From assembly GCA_002270565.1 (NCBI GenBank), contig NQMI01000001.1:1031174-1095173 (forward strand): a stretch of DNA of 64,000 bases. The letters are read 5' to 3'. Shown here one piece after another: positions 1 through 12,144 of this stretch. Position numbers and translations under genes: made by a program. The notes under the pieces were generated by a model, which searched no databases, was not told the DNA's origin, and saw only the letters and a list, made by a program, of their open reading frames with translations. Source of the DNA: Stenocarpella maydis. Its lineage: Eukaryota; Ascomycota; Sordariomycetes; Diaporthales; Diaporthaceae. How positions within the stretch are numbered: the stretch's first letter is position 1; the number at the start of each line of letters is the position of its first letter.

Positions 1-1581
1 CTGACATGTTGCTGTTGAACCCGGTGTCTCGATGTCAAGAAGATGGAATATTGCTTGTTCAGCAGAGTGAGATGAGATGTCCGAGTCTGTTTTCTGTGTG
101 TCCCTTTTTGAGACCAGGATTGTATGAGATGGCGTGGGGAAATCCAATGAATTCGACACTTTGGGATTTTGTAAGTCTCTAGCCACAGTGAAAATTTAAG
201 AGCTGGTGTTTCTGAGGCTGGAAATTTTGGATGCGGCACGGTGTGGGGGTCGGTCACCAGACTGTGTTCCTCAGGGCTTCAGTGCCTGCTCATGCGCCAC
301 ATGTAGCGTCAAAACGACTCGCTGGCTCAATCAATGTACACAGTGTGACAGGCCCAAGCCAGCAGTCGTCCGCTTACACAGCTGGGTACACGGAATACAA
401 AGATGGCCATGTAGGTCGGACTGCATATTGCAATTCCAGTTCCACTACGAAGCTCAGAAAAAAAAGAGCCGCCTCCTTCTTATCCATCAAGATACAGCCC
501 CAATCTGGCTAGAACACTGCAGCAATAATATGTAAACCTCCTTAGCCAGTCTAGCAGGCCCTAGCCTGGGACCGCGATCGGCAAACCGGTCCCACAGGGG
601 CCCCATGCATGCATTCGAGCGTTGTCTAGTGATGGAAGGAATTAAAAAACTGGAGCTTTGGCGCGGAGCAGCGCCCGACAGAAAGGAAAAAGGGAGTAGT
701 GTGGCAAACGCGGACCGCTCCTACGACTAAAACTGACTTGCAGCCCAGCTTTAAGCCATGCAGAGTGAAGACGGCGTGTGTTTGTGTGTGAGAGAGAGAA
801 GGCGGGGGGGGGTGTAAAAGAAAAGCCCAACCGGTCAGATCAACACGGTCCGCATTGGATGTTTTCGCGCCCGGCGAACAGACAACAGCATAGCATCCTC
901 TGACGGCATGGGATCGACGCAGTGGGGAAGGGGGGCTGGACCCAGGAAAGATGATGCGCCTCGCTTCCTGACGAGTCGATCTGTTGCTTGCTCACTGGTG
1001 GGGATGGCTCCTGGTCTACACCACCGCTTCTCACGATACTTTTGCCCCGGTTTCAACCGCCACCGCCTTGCTGGATGGGTGCATAAGCTTCCCCGTTGGT
1101 GTCTTAGTAGGCACCTGTGAACAAACTCTCTTGGCACCACATTCATGTCTTTGTTCGGACCAAGAATACTTACCTGTAGACTACAGTAGTCTACCTCCTT
1201 GACTACTGTTCGAGTGTTTCGACCCGATTCATGTCCCTAAGTCTGGACAACTCGCCTGGGATATCAGGCTGCTTGGGCTTCCTGCACACCGGAACTGTCA
1301 GGTCTCTCGACCGCGATATCTCGAGGACTACACGTAATACTAGTGTAATGGCGCTGGTTCATCTATGAGCTGTCATTTTTATTGACAAACCAAAACCTCC
1401 CGGGGCAGAAAATCAGGCCGATCCGGCACCGTGCTGTCCCACAATCCTCACGGAGGGGGCATAGAAACACGCACACGACATTTATATCCCGCCCAGCGGC
1501 CGTGACCTAGCGAGCATGCATGCCCTCAATGCCACCTCCTTACCTTTTCCCGCCTGACGGAAGCCGGAGAAGAGTCTCACC
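1..1581. other. Intergenic, upstream of the PQ-loop gene
   Basis: I see no supported gene here. Open frames are short, overlap on both strands and lack recognisable domains. The last 200 bases (GC-rich, with a C/T-rich stretch shortly before the start codon) are the likely promoter and leader of the plus-strand gene starting at 1582. Confidence 0.5.
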
Positions 1582-3052
1582 ATGGCACCGCAGTCCACCA
1601 TCCCCGTCGCGGCGACGGTCCTGGGGACGATAGGCACCATCCTATGGTGCGTCCAGCTCGTGCCGCAGATATGGACCAACTGGCGCACCAAGTCGACCGA
1701 CGGCCTGCCGGGTTCCATGATGTTCCTGTGGGCCGTCTGCGGAGTGCCCTTTGGCGCCTACAGCATCGTCCAGAACTTCAATATACCTAGTAAGCAGCTT
1801 CCAGCAGTCATTCTCAGCCCCCCCCCACCCAGCGGAATAAAAGAACCCCCATTCGAGCCTGTGCCTCAAGCGCCATGGCCACACTGTGCCCGGGTCCACG
1901 CCGTTGTTTGAACGAAGCTCGTTTCTTGGTTCTTTTGAAAACTGACTCCCAATGTTTCAGTCCAGGTCCAGCCGCAGTGCTTCATGGGCCTCTGCCTCGT
2001 CAGCTGGGCCCAGGTCCTCGTGTATGGCCGCGGGTGGCGGGCCTGGACTGCGGCGTTGACAGGTGTTGCTGTTGCTGCTGCGTGTGCGGGAGTCGAGGCC
2101 GCTCTGATTTTGACATTGCGGGTGAGTTTTCTCATGAACATCTCCTTGTCAAAAAAAAAATACATATAGAAACGATAGTCTCACATGGTGCGGGTGAGAA
2201 AATCACCACATGACAATGTTCTGTCGTGTGGGTTTAGCCCAGTCGATAAGAGGTGTCACTGATAATGGAGTAGCCAATCTACCTTGCAGGTAATGGAACG
2301 CCTGTGCTTGTTGTGGGCATAGTTGCATCTGTGCTCCTCGCAGCAGGTCTCCTTCCACCGTATGGAGAGATCTGGAAGAGAAGGGGCAGGGTCATCGGCA
2401 TAAACTGGGTCTGTTGTCTCCCTCACCCTGTTACGGGTAGTCGCTGGTGGAAGAAGTTGAACCTCACAGATCGCCAGGTATTCCTATCGATGGATTGCAG
2501 CGGTGCCTTCTTTTCCCTCATGGCACTGGGTATGCCCCTGCTCCTTCTTTTGCGTCCTGTTGAGCCCCAGACCGAAGTATGCGTATACTAGCTGACGTGA
2601 GGTCCCACAGTTGCGCAAAACACGTTTGACGTGTTGGGCGGTGTGCTTTATGTGATATGGTAAGGGGGGGGGGGTGCTCTAGAAAGCAATGTCCGCATAC
2701 CTTGGCAAGCTGACACAGAATATCGCGTAGCGTTATACTGGAGCTTGGTATCTTTGCCTCCCACTTCGTCTGGCTCATGAGAACACGCAAGATCCGAAAA
2801 CAGGCCAAGCAACAGGGCAAGTCATTCGACGACATCGCACTGGAGCATGAGGAACTCGGGGTTCCTTTCCAATTCGCGGAGAGGAAAGGCAGGAAGGAGA
2901 GAAGCGACTCACAAAAAGACGCCGAAGAGGGCAACGGAGTCGAAGCCCGGGCGGAGGGGCCGTTGCAGGCTGCGGGCGGAGCGGAGAGCCCGGCGGACAA
3001 GCCACCGGGCCGCGGGCAGACCGGGAAGGACATCCGAGAGGAGGACCCTTGA
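1582..3052 (+). CDS. PQ-loop repeat integral membrane protein
   Basis: Six exons fit in phase: 1582-1789, 1961-2121, 2274-2408, 2478-2529, 2611-2659 and 2731-3052, giving 308 residues. The protein is a run of hydrophobic helices with two PQ-loop-type repeats. The first has the motif QLVPQIWTNW (Pro28-Gln29). The second (about residues 144-160) has PPYGEIWKRR, where the Gln of the motif is Tyr, as I recall for this fungal subgroup. The last 90 residues are a charged cytosolic tail rich in Lys, Arg and Glu. PQ-loop proteins include cystinosin-like vacuolar exporters of amino acids and the SWEET/MPC relatives; the substrate of this subgroup is not known to me. Intron 3 (2409-2477) is 69 nt, in frame and stop-free, with an unusual GTCTGT donor. 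Exon 3 uses the TAG acceptor at 2271-2273 because the CAG 16 nt downstream would put a stop in frame. Confidence 0.88.
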
Positions 3053-3584
3053 TGCAGCCGCTTGGCATACGCCAGTTTAGCCGGTGCTAGATGTAGCGTA
3101 TGTTTCGGGAATGAGGGGGACTGGGCCAAGCTCTAGGATCAACCCGTCTGTCTGTCTGACTCTTCGCAAGCAGAGAAAGAGCTCTGTTCCTTCGCTCAGT
3201 GGCTCTAGGAGTGCGAGACAGGTTGAGAACCATATTGTTCACGTGTTCGCGCCCGGGCGACAGCCACAGGGGTTTGGGCGTCCATGGGGCTCGTCATAGT
3301 GACCAACGCATGATCTCCCCAAGGCACGATGACGAGTCTCCAGCCTGTTGCGGACGACAAGGATACCGGCCGCGCTGTTTGGTGGCCGGCATGAGAATTA
3401 TGCAGGACCAGTCTATCTCAGATCTAGCAGTCGGCCCCTACATAGGAGTCGTCATGTCAGCCAGCCGGACAGCCAAGTCTGTGTGACCGCTGTCACTGAC
3501 AAGGCGTCGTCAATCCTAGCCTGTCCCTTCACACCAATTCATCCCTTGACGGTAGTACCCTCGCCTCCACTGGGTATCCTACAG
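3053..3584. other. Intergenic after the PQ-loop gene
   Basis: Presumed 3' UTR of the PQ-loop gene and spacer. No supported coding region or RNA gene was seen. Confidence 0.4.
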
Positions 3585-3932
3585 TTATAGGTCGATGCGA
3601 TTGGTTGTGAACTTGATCCACGGCGGGTTGCCGCCGCCGTGGCACTGGTGGGCCGCAGGATTGCCCTGCATATAGCCCGGTCGTGGATCGGTCGAGTGGC
3701 AGACCATGCACACGTAGACGACAGGATAGTATGTGAAACGGCCCAGCGTCAGCCTAAGAAGGTCGTGAACAACCCCCAACGGTTCGTGCTAGATACGCGA
3801 GTTGCAGTGTAGCGTGTGCGGCCGGTTATGCACGAGTCCGGTATGCAGGCAGCCGTTGATGTGCTGCATTAGCCTGGCAGACGGGTTGGCGGCCAGGCGC
3901 CACGGACATGTGTTGTACGGCCTCCGTCTTGG
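3585..3932 (-). pseudogene. Decayed Cys/His-rich coding fragment
   Basis: Read on the minus strand, one frame stays protein-like from about 3932 to the stop at 3585 apart from a single in-frame TAG (complement of 3789-3791); another stop (TGA, complement of 3933-3935) closes it upstream. The peptide holds spaced Cys and His residues (for example NTCPWRLAANP, INGCLH, VCMVCHSTDPRPG, HQCHGGGNPPW) and its composition looks like a secreted or metal-binding protein rather than noise. I do not recognise the family. CAG-to-TAG and CGA-to-TGA changes would explain both stops, which would suit C-to-T decay. It could instead be a chance open frame. Confidence 0.35.
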
Positions 3933-6900
3933 TCAAGAAGCAACATCGCTAGGCCGAAATTCTCTTGCGAGGATGCAGATACTGTACGTTAGTCAGCCGG
4001 CCCGTCTGAGAAGAATGGGACGATTCCTGGCTTTGACTTTGGGGAAGCTTGCCTGCAGACTCCAGGCTGCAGGCTTGTCAGGATGAGGTGCCGCGGATGA
4101 GGGTCGAGGGCCATTCCGATTGGCGCTGCTCCGTGCTGAGTAGCTCCCCGCGAGTCCAGTCTCTTGGGATGGCCCTAGTAGTGTGCGTTTCCGCGAATCC
4201 GGCAAGGTCCCCTGTTTTTACGGGTGGTGGCTTGCGAACACCAAGGGGCGTCTGCAGTAGGCAGGTGGATGTCACGGCGAGGGCGGCGCATTCGTCCTGA
4301 TTTGTTGCATACTTGCGGAAGAGATGGTGGGAACCTGACTCGATCCTGATGATCGAGAGGGACAACCTACTCGTGTGGTGGTTTCAGTGATGTCTCGACC
4401 ACAGTAGGAGCCCGTCAAGGCGGTTCCGGATGGCCAGCATTGCACCGAACGGTGGAGGCAATGACGGGAAGGTGGCTGGGAGACGGAAGCACATGTTGGC
4501 CCAGGCCACTGGGACCGGCGGCACCGATTCGGGGCTTAACAAGACGCCGAAGTTATAAGACAGGGAAGCACGGGGGGAGAAAACAAAAAGCGACGACGTC
4601 AACGCGTACGGAGCATGTCTTTGGTTCTAGACCTGTTGGAGAAGCATTCAAGAGCCACGGGATGTTGCATAATGCGGAGTCACAAGTGAGATGCGTTGTA
4701 GTGTTTGAGACGGGAGATGGTTCAATTACTTCTAGGTTCGGCGTGAAGGGTCTGGTGCCGGGCTTGTCGCGATGAAATCGTGATCTGTGGGGTGTCTAGC
4801 GGCGATTAGCTTGGCCAATATCCGACCTGGTTGGGTTCCGGGACCGATCGCGGGTCAGGTGAAGTCACTGAAAAGCATCAACCATGAGCTTGAGTCACAT
4901 CCAAGGGTGAGAAGGCAGTCGAGTTACTATGTACAGTGTACATTTTGCCCAAGGTATACCACACTCGGCACCCTGGATGTTGTAATAGGTGACTTGTCAC
5001 AGCTCCCCACGGCCAACCGCACAGTAGAGTAGAGTAGCAGTCTAGATATAACGTGTGAGTGCCTGGCTATATTACAATAGTCGTGCCTCTGCAAGCCAAC
5101 TGACACATGCCTGTCTTTGCAACTCTGGCCTGGCCTGGCCTGGCTTGGACCTGTTGGTAATGTCGCGCTTTCAAAGGCCTTGCGGTCTTTTAGACTACAC
5201 TTGACCTCAAATCAGGCCATTTATGTAGGCAGGTGGGCTGTTTGGGACCGGGTCGAGCTCGAGCAGCCGTGTCCCGCGAACCAACACGCACACACACATG
5301 CATTGCAATTACGACGACCACAGCGGTTCTGTGCTGGGCCGTATGGCTCGTACCGTACGGGGAGGGCACGATAGTGTACATACTGTGACATGGTGCCCGG
5401 CTTGGGTGGGGCTCAAGGTTCGTTCGGGCTGCATGGCGACTGGGTTCTGCAGTGGATGAGGTGGGCCAGAGTGGTTCTTGTCATCCACCTGGCCCGCCTG
5501 GCTGCTGGCCTGCGAGGGTCGTGAGGACTGAGAACAGAAAAGTGGCCCAGGGCTAACGCGATTGGAATTGGTTCAGACGAAGGGGGGGGGGGGAAAGAAG
5601 GCAAACCCGGGGTGGTTCTCGGGGAAGGTCAGGAAGACGACCAGCCTGCAGCTGACTCGCAGCGTCAGCCCCTGCCATTGGCCGTCCGGCCCGGAGAGCG
5701 GTTCCTCCCCCAGCCTCCCGACCGAGTGCGGAATCCATCCAGTCTTTCCCTCTGCACACTACCGTGCTCCTCGTACTACATACCGAGCCCCGAGCCCCTA
5801 CAGCTTACTTTTGCGAGCAGCGTTACCAGGCGCCTGCTTGCACAGGGGCCTCGAGGGGAGAGCACGAGAACTGCAGGGCAGCGGTCGAGTCCAAGTGCCG
5901 CACAAAACAAAGACATGGTGCCAGCTGACTGTGCAGGGCAGCCTTGTCAAGGGCCTTAGGGACAAACATGGGGGGCCAGCATTGTTGTGGGCTTGCTTTT
6001 TCTTCGCCGTCTTTTCACCGACACGAGGAGATGCCGACAGATACATGTCTTTGCTATAGATGGCTAATCTAATATGCATGGATGTGTGGTCATTTGCCTG
6101 GTTCAGGAGGGCGAGAGGCAGCAAGCGAGGTGCGAGGTGCGAGGCGCGAGATGACTTGTGTCTTGTGTTTATATTACCGCCTAGTCCACCGAGACCAAAG
6201 CTCAAGCCGGAGCCCCCCTCCCTCGCAGGTTTCGCCTCGTTAATTACGTCGGCGTCCCAGCAATGTGGGCTGGACCACGTCGCCGTCCCCGAACAATGGG
6301 TTGATTCACTTGGCCATCACCCTCGACCCTTGACTTCTGACGTGGTCTCAACCTTGGGGGGGTTGGTTCTTTGCCGGATGCAAGGCTGCAGTGTGTTGTG
6401 GGCTGGCATTAAAAGTGCTGATGCAGGTGCCGCGCACTCGATGTGTTATGTATCGTGGGCAAGGCCCAGTAATAACATACCTAGGTACTTGAGTAAGTAG
6501 GTAAGCCATGTTTCGAAACCAAAAAACATGGACCGCTGCTGTGTTGTTGCAAATCTTATGTAATTTCTATTCTATATCTCTCGAATCTCCTCTGCCTAGG
6601 TACTCCGGGAAAGGAGGTGGCCTAGTATATAGCATACATGTATACCTAGGTGTATATATTTTCAGACCACCCAGCGTGCCTGGACCTGTTGTACTCTGGT
6701 ACGTGTGCTATGTGAATGAAAGCCGGGCAGTGGCCGCGACAGCTGTAAACGCAGCCACAACCAGTAGACCCTTACTCCCTACACTACCCCTACCCTTCGA
6801 GCACCCGCACTTTTATTATTAGTACCAGTCTACCCCCCCTGGCAGCAACATAGGCCGGGCTGCCATCAAGTCTCCCCATCGCTCGCTCGCAAGTTATATT

Positions 6901-7299
6901 CGTCTCTGGGTGGTCTGCACTCTGCATCCTGCATCCTCCTGCATTGCTGCATCGCTGCGTCGCTGCATGCTGCACTCTGGACCCCGGCCTGCTTGAAGCC
7001 GCCGCACCTGCAACTGCAACCCTGGCCCGGCTCTAATTGGAGGGCGACCAGCCTGCCTGATAGGTAGTCGCAGGCGCAGGTACGGAGTACAGAGACACAC
7101 TGACAGAGAGACCAAAAGCAGCCCGCATATAGATACAGGTTGTACGCTTGCAGGCACGATTCTTGGACCTCTGCTTTATCTGCAGCTTGCCGGGCTACTT
7201 CAGACTTGCAGGTACGTACATGCATACCCAGGTACCCGGGCACATACTGTATGTTGTACACACTCAAGTTTGTTCATCTGTCTATGTACGTGCCTAGCT
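3933..7299. other. Long gene-poor intergenic stretch
   Basis: About 3.4 kb in which I see no gene I can support. It contains several copies of short palindromes built on TACCTAGGTA (6478-6487, 6643-6651) and one TACGGAGTA (7081-7089), a GGCCT-type tandem around 5127-5146, and G-runs. The part beyond 6.4 kb is richer in A/T. Confidence 0.4.
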
Positions 7300-8908
7300 G
7301 CCCCCTCCCCCCTCCCCAAAGAGCAGGGCAGCTTGAGTTGGTATACATACCAATCTGTCAAAACTCACTCTCCCTTCCCTTCCTCTCTGCTTGCCACACC
7401 ATCCATCCATACTGATACATACATACCTTTTGACTGTCAATTCTGCACTTCGCCCCGTCCCTCTCCTCCCACACTTTGCATAATCTTTTTGTCGACCACA
7501 CAGGAGCTGATTGACACCCCTCAGCCAACACTCAGACCCGCCTGGCTTATCCCGCCTTCTACACGTATTGTTGGGGCGTCAATTTGTGTCCCCGTCGCCT
7601 GCGCCTGCAGCGCCACTGCACATCACACGTTGACCACGGACCACAAGGTCCGAAACGAGACGATCCTCCCGAAGCGCCCCCCCCCCAAAAAAAAGGAAGG
7701 AAAAAAAGCAGCCCCCCTCCAGAGAGCCAAGCTAGGCGTTGCTGCTACTAGTGCAGGCTTAGGCTCTATCTATCACCTTGACCTGCCTCGACGAACACCG
7801 CTTAGGAAGGGGACCCTTTAGTTTATTATTGCCGACCAACCCCTCGGCATCGTCGACAATTCTCGTTGTTTTCTCGTTGACGCCTCCAGAGGATACGCCT
7901 TTCTTGTCCACGCCGAACCCGGCCGGTGCAGTGCTCTGCTGCGGTACAGTCCCATCCCCCACGACTCCAGTCTTGAATTCGACCGGCCTGGCCCTCGGAA
8001 CATTACCTTCACCTGCCTCGCCTCGCCGAGCCACACGCCCACCACGGCTCTTCCACAACTGCTTTCGGCTCCTTTCCTTATTAGCTGGGCCCTGCACCCT
8101 CTGCCTCCACCGTATCCCAACACCAAGGCCTCTTAAACGCCTCGTACCACCAGCCATAACTTTGCGCCGCGCCCACCTGCCGACCTCCTTCCTGACTGCG
8201 CTGCGACTTTTACCGGGAGCCTCTCCCTGCTTTTGCGACCTTGGTCGCCACGCTCTTTACTCGGTAGTCGGGCAGCTGCCCACAGGCCCCCTGGACTTTG
8301 CGCAGTACCTCAGTCTACGTCCATCATTTCTCGTCCTGTGCACCAAGCCTATCTCCCCGCTCTCTGTCCCTCACCATTATATCCCTCCATCGTGCCGCCG
8401 GCCCCGGCCCCCCAAAAAAAACAAAGCCACGCGTACGGAAGGAAGGAAGGGAGGGATTGCGCGCCCGCGCCCCGCGCCTGTGCCTTTGCCCTGTGGTCCC
8501 GGGGACGTCAGGGTCCGCCTCGGCGTCGATTGACCGAGACCAGGTCGATCCCGAGGCCCAAACCCGGCTTCCCATCCCGAACTGGGTCCAGCAGGCTCGT
8601 TGCTGTATGCCGAACTCAAAATCACCACACGATCTCCATATCGTCCTCCCCGTGGCTCTGTGACAGGCCTTGGCGAAGTCTGTCCCCGAGTCTGTCCGGT
8701 CCTGATTTGCCCGCTGTTGGGGCATTGGCTTTCGACTTGGCTGGGGCGCTCGGCTCTACACACATCGTCTTTCGAGTCAGGTTTGGATGCATGTGCTCTT
8801 AAGCTCGGCTGGAAACCATGCCGCACTCAAGATATCAGTAGGTCACCCCAATGCCCGCCCATTACTTACCAGCGACCCTTACCTTCTAGAACAATTCCAC
8901 CAGCTGAC
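7300..8908 (+). promoter_or_regulatory. C/T-rich promoter and long leader of the Rap-type GTPase
   Basis: This 1.6 kb upstream of the start at 8909 is strongly pyrimidine-biased on the plus strand, with many CCTC, CTCC and CCCC runs, a hallmark of promoters and 5' leaders in filamentous fungi. Long open frames across it (for example 7778-8533) are made of Pro, Ser, Leu and Arg, have no domain, and are best explained by the base bias. The start of transcription and any 5' UTR intron cannot be placed from sequence alone. Confidence 0.45.
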
Positions 8909-10058
8909 ATGACTCGAAGTCGGGAGTTCCAGGTAGTCGTTCTCGGAGCAGGTGAGCACGTGCCCCCCCCCCCCAAACATCTCCCACTGCCAACACCACT
9001 CATCTCTTGTCTCCGCGCGCGCGCGCGCGTGTGTGCATATAAATGCGCAGAAATACGCGCGAAACTGTCTCGTCCGGGTGACTGACACTGGGGGATTTCC
9101 CTGTCCTATTCTAGGCGGCGTCGGGAAGAGCTGTCTGACTGGTGAGTGGAGCCCTCCCGCCGACATGGGTATCTCATGTGCCCCCCCTGTCAAGACCTCC
9201 CTGTCAAACCCTCCCAGAACCATGTTTCGCGTCAAGACTACGCAACTAACAAACTACTAATAGCACAATTCGTCCATAATGAATGGATCGAGAGCTACGA
9301 CCCAACGATAGAGGACTCGTACCAGAAACAACTCGCCGTCGATGTACGTATCTCTCCTTATACATTGCCTCACCCCCTATAAATGACTAACGCGAAGTTT
9401 AGGGACGCCAGGTTGTCTTGGAAATGTGAGTCGGTGTCTCGAACAGAGCGTCTTGTTGAGCCTCGCGTGGCTAACACAATGCCCAGCCTCGACACCGCAG
9501 GAACAGAGCAATTCAGTGAGACATGGCCCTGGGACCCTGTCCAGGTTCACTCCGCTAACCTTCTGCAGCATCCATGAGAGACGTGTATATGAAGAACGGC
9601 CAGGGTTTCCTGCTTGTCTTCAGCATCACATCGCGATCCTCACTGAACGAACTGCACGGTCTTCGAGAAGAAATCCTGCGCATCAAAGATAGGGATCAAG
9701 TGCCGATCGTCATCATCGGAAACAAAGCCGACCTCGAGGATCAGAGAGAAGTTCCGCGTACCAAAGCGTTTGCTGTCTCACAGGACTGGGGAGCTCCTTA
9801 CTATGAGGCAAGCGCCAGGACTAGGAGTAAGTACCCGCTCAAGGGCCTCGTGGAGCGGTGGCAGTGGGACTGACTGGTCAAATAGCGAACGTCGACGAAG
9901 TCTTCATCGACATATGCCGGCAGATGCTAAGGGTGGACGATGCCATAGAGGCCATGGACGAGGAGACGTTCGAGACACGATACAAATACGATGAGCACAG
10001 CAGGAAAAGACGGCGGCGGAAGAGGAAGAAGGATCACCCAAAATGCGCCATATTGTGA
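8909..10058 (+). CDS. RSR1: Rap/KREV-1-type Ras small GTPase (RSR1/BUD1 homologue)
   Basis: Seven exons keep phase: 8909-8951, 9115-9141, 9264-9343, 9403-9425, 9487-9515, 9569-9826 and 9886-10058, giving 210 residues. All G boxes are present: GAGGVGKS (13-20), effector YDPTIEDSY, DTAGTEQ (60-66), NKAD (119-122) and EASAR. Thr rather than Gln at the Ras-61 position (DTAGTEQ) is the Rap1/RSR1/KREV-1 signature. The tail is a polybasic stretch followed by CAIL, predicting geranylgeranylation and plasma-membrane targeting. In yeast, RSR1 marks the bud site and recruits CDC24/CDC42; in filamentous fungi the homologue contributes to hyphal polarity. Exons 2, 4 and 5 are only 27, 23 and 29 nt, so automated models easily miss them. 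Intron 1 carries a CG/GT dinucleotide run at about 9014-9035. Confidence 0.95.
9014..9035. repeat. CG/GT dinucleotide run in GTPase intron 1
   Basis: An alternating CG tract passing into GTGTG lies within intron 1 of the Rap-type GTPase gene. It is alternating purine-pyrimidine DNA and likely length-polymorphic. Confidence 0.7.
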
Positions 10059-12144
10059 TTGATCTCTCCCCTCCTTTGTTGGTGCCAGCTGCTCCAACCT
10101 TATTCTTGCTATCTTGTCCAACCTCGAGGACCAACCTCTTTTCGACTTCTCATCTGTGCCCTCAAGAGTATATACTCTCTCGGCTGTTTCCAAAGCGGAC
10201 CTGCTCACAACGGCGTCAAGGTCCTGGAATCTTTGTGCGATCCTCCTCATTGATACCACCATTTCTCCAGCCGATCCTAAGCTTTGCGAAGGCGCCGACG
10301 TCCGACGGCGCTCATTTCCACTGTCGTTATATTGCTGCTGTCTACCAGAGCAAATGGCTCTACGTACACGATCCCAAGGCAGCAGCATTTCCACCAACAG
10401 CCACAAACGTGTTCAGGACATTAAAATTTCACTAGCATTTGGGGGGGCGTCCCGAAGGCGTTACGCCGGAAAAAGAGGAGTGTTTTGCATCAGTGAATTG
10501 GTTTATGGAAAAGGTCCGTTATAGGTTTGGGTTTTCTACAGGAATTATCTCGGCTGCGTTTGGAGAACGCGGATTTTCTGTTGCGCATTGGGAATAGAGA
10601 GGACGGATAAAATCCCATCATGGCAGGCGCTGCCATTGATGGCCAGCCACGGTTAGAATCATGACATTTCCACACCCCACAAAGGCGGGTTTTGCGGTGA
10701 TTTCCATTCCTCGGCGGGTATCCTGCCAGGTTCTGTGCCGCCGTCTGGTGCTCAGTGAACCAAGGTTGTGATGGAAGAAGCCCTGCTCTATGGCTGCCCA
10801 CCCGAGGCACCATGTACAGACACCCCCTGCCCCGACCCCAACCCTGGTTGTGCTTGATACTTTATCATGCCCCTAGAATGGTCATTGACTCCCTCGTTCA
10901 TAGAATAAAGCCTCACCCGCCCATGCAGCAAGCACAGTAGAATTTCTCCCACCTCCACGACGGCGCTTTATCTCCAGCCGTCCACATTTACTCGTCCAAG
11001 CCTCTCCAAACACCACCCCCCCCCCAATTTCTACCAACATCAATATCCCAACATCCGACGATCTGCGTCACCTGCTAGACTTGGCTAAGAAGCCTGATAT
11101 CCTCCGAGTAGAGGCAGGCGTATACCAAGAGTCCTAGGCCCACAGACGGCACGATTGGGCCGAGGCAGCGACGAAGAGCAGGACAGATGGAGTCGTTCGC
11201 CCTCGCCGCCGAGCACTCGGGCGCCATAAGCCACGTCCACACGCTGACCGTCAGCTCCGCCGTCGTCGGCGTCGCCAGGGAGCTGAGGCTGGCTGTGACT
11301 GTTGCCGTCGCGGGCTGGGTTGCCGTCGCAGGGGTCAGGGCGCTTGCTTCTATGGGGGCGCGGGGGTCTGCGAGGGGGGAGTAGGCCGGCGGGCGGGACG
11401 GGCTTGCCATTGCGAGGCAAGACGGTAACCCTACTTTGCGAGAGCCCGGGGGTGAGCTGTCAGCCAGGACTGGCCTCCTCGTCGTGGCCAAGCAGGCCAT
11501 TAGCCCAGTCTTGCACCGGTACGGACACAAGTATCTGCGAAGGAAGATGCGTCTGGACTCTTGGCCGCCAGATCTTTGCCAAGAATGTTTCGAACTTGCG
11601 GTGATGAGCTGTCGTGCTGTCGACCGAGGTCATTGTTCACGCTTGGGCACGCGCAAGGCTGCCGAGGACCCTCGGACGTCGTGGGCTCTGACCCAGATGC
11701 GGAGCTGGGCCCTATATGCGCGTCAATAGAAACATTGTGTATATGTTTATCGGCAAGCCCAGTACCTACGGTACGCACCGGCACGCTCTTACGTCTCTTG
11801 GGGCCTTCAGGGCTCTTGGCGTCTGATGCCAGACCGTCCTGCATAATCCGTCCTTCCTCCGCCCTTCTTCCTCATTGGGCTGGCTGGAGATGCTTTCGCG
11901 AATAAAGTTTACATGTTCGATCGTCTGGGACGTGCGCCGGTATGACTCGCATTATCACTTGTGTCTATAATGCGGCTGAATATGGTTTCAGTGTTGTGCG
12001 GCAAGGCTCATATAGAGAACTTGTATTGCATTCCGACTCCGCAACCCGACAAGTATCGCAGCCTGCTTCATTCCCGAAAGCGATGTTTTAAAGAAAGATC
12101 CCTGCCGACTCGCTAGCATCAGAAGTACAGAACCATCACACCCC
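10059..12144. other. Intergenic between the GTPase and the receptor gene
   Basis: Begins with the presumed 3' UTR of the GTPase gene. A GC-rich island at about 11140-11470 has long open frames on the minus strand (for example 11075-11530, 151 codons, Ala/Thr-rich with one hydrophobic stretch near its end), but competing frames are equally open and no domain is visible, so I do not call a gene. The last 200 bases are the likely promoter of the gene at 12145. Confidence 0.4.

Noticed and set aside
7778..8533. 251-codon plus-strand open frame before the GTPase
   Set aside because: Pro/Ser/Arg/Leu composition follows from the pyrimidine-rich leader, and the other frames are open too.
11075..11530. 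151-codon minus-strand frame in a GC-rich island
   Set aside because: Overlapping frames on both strands are equally open, it has no domain, and only one weak hydrophobic stretch.
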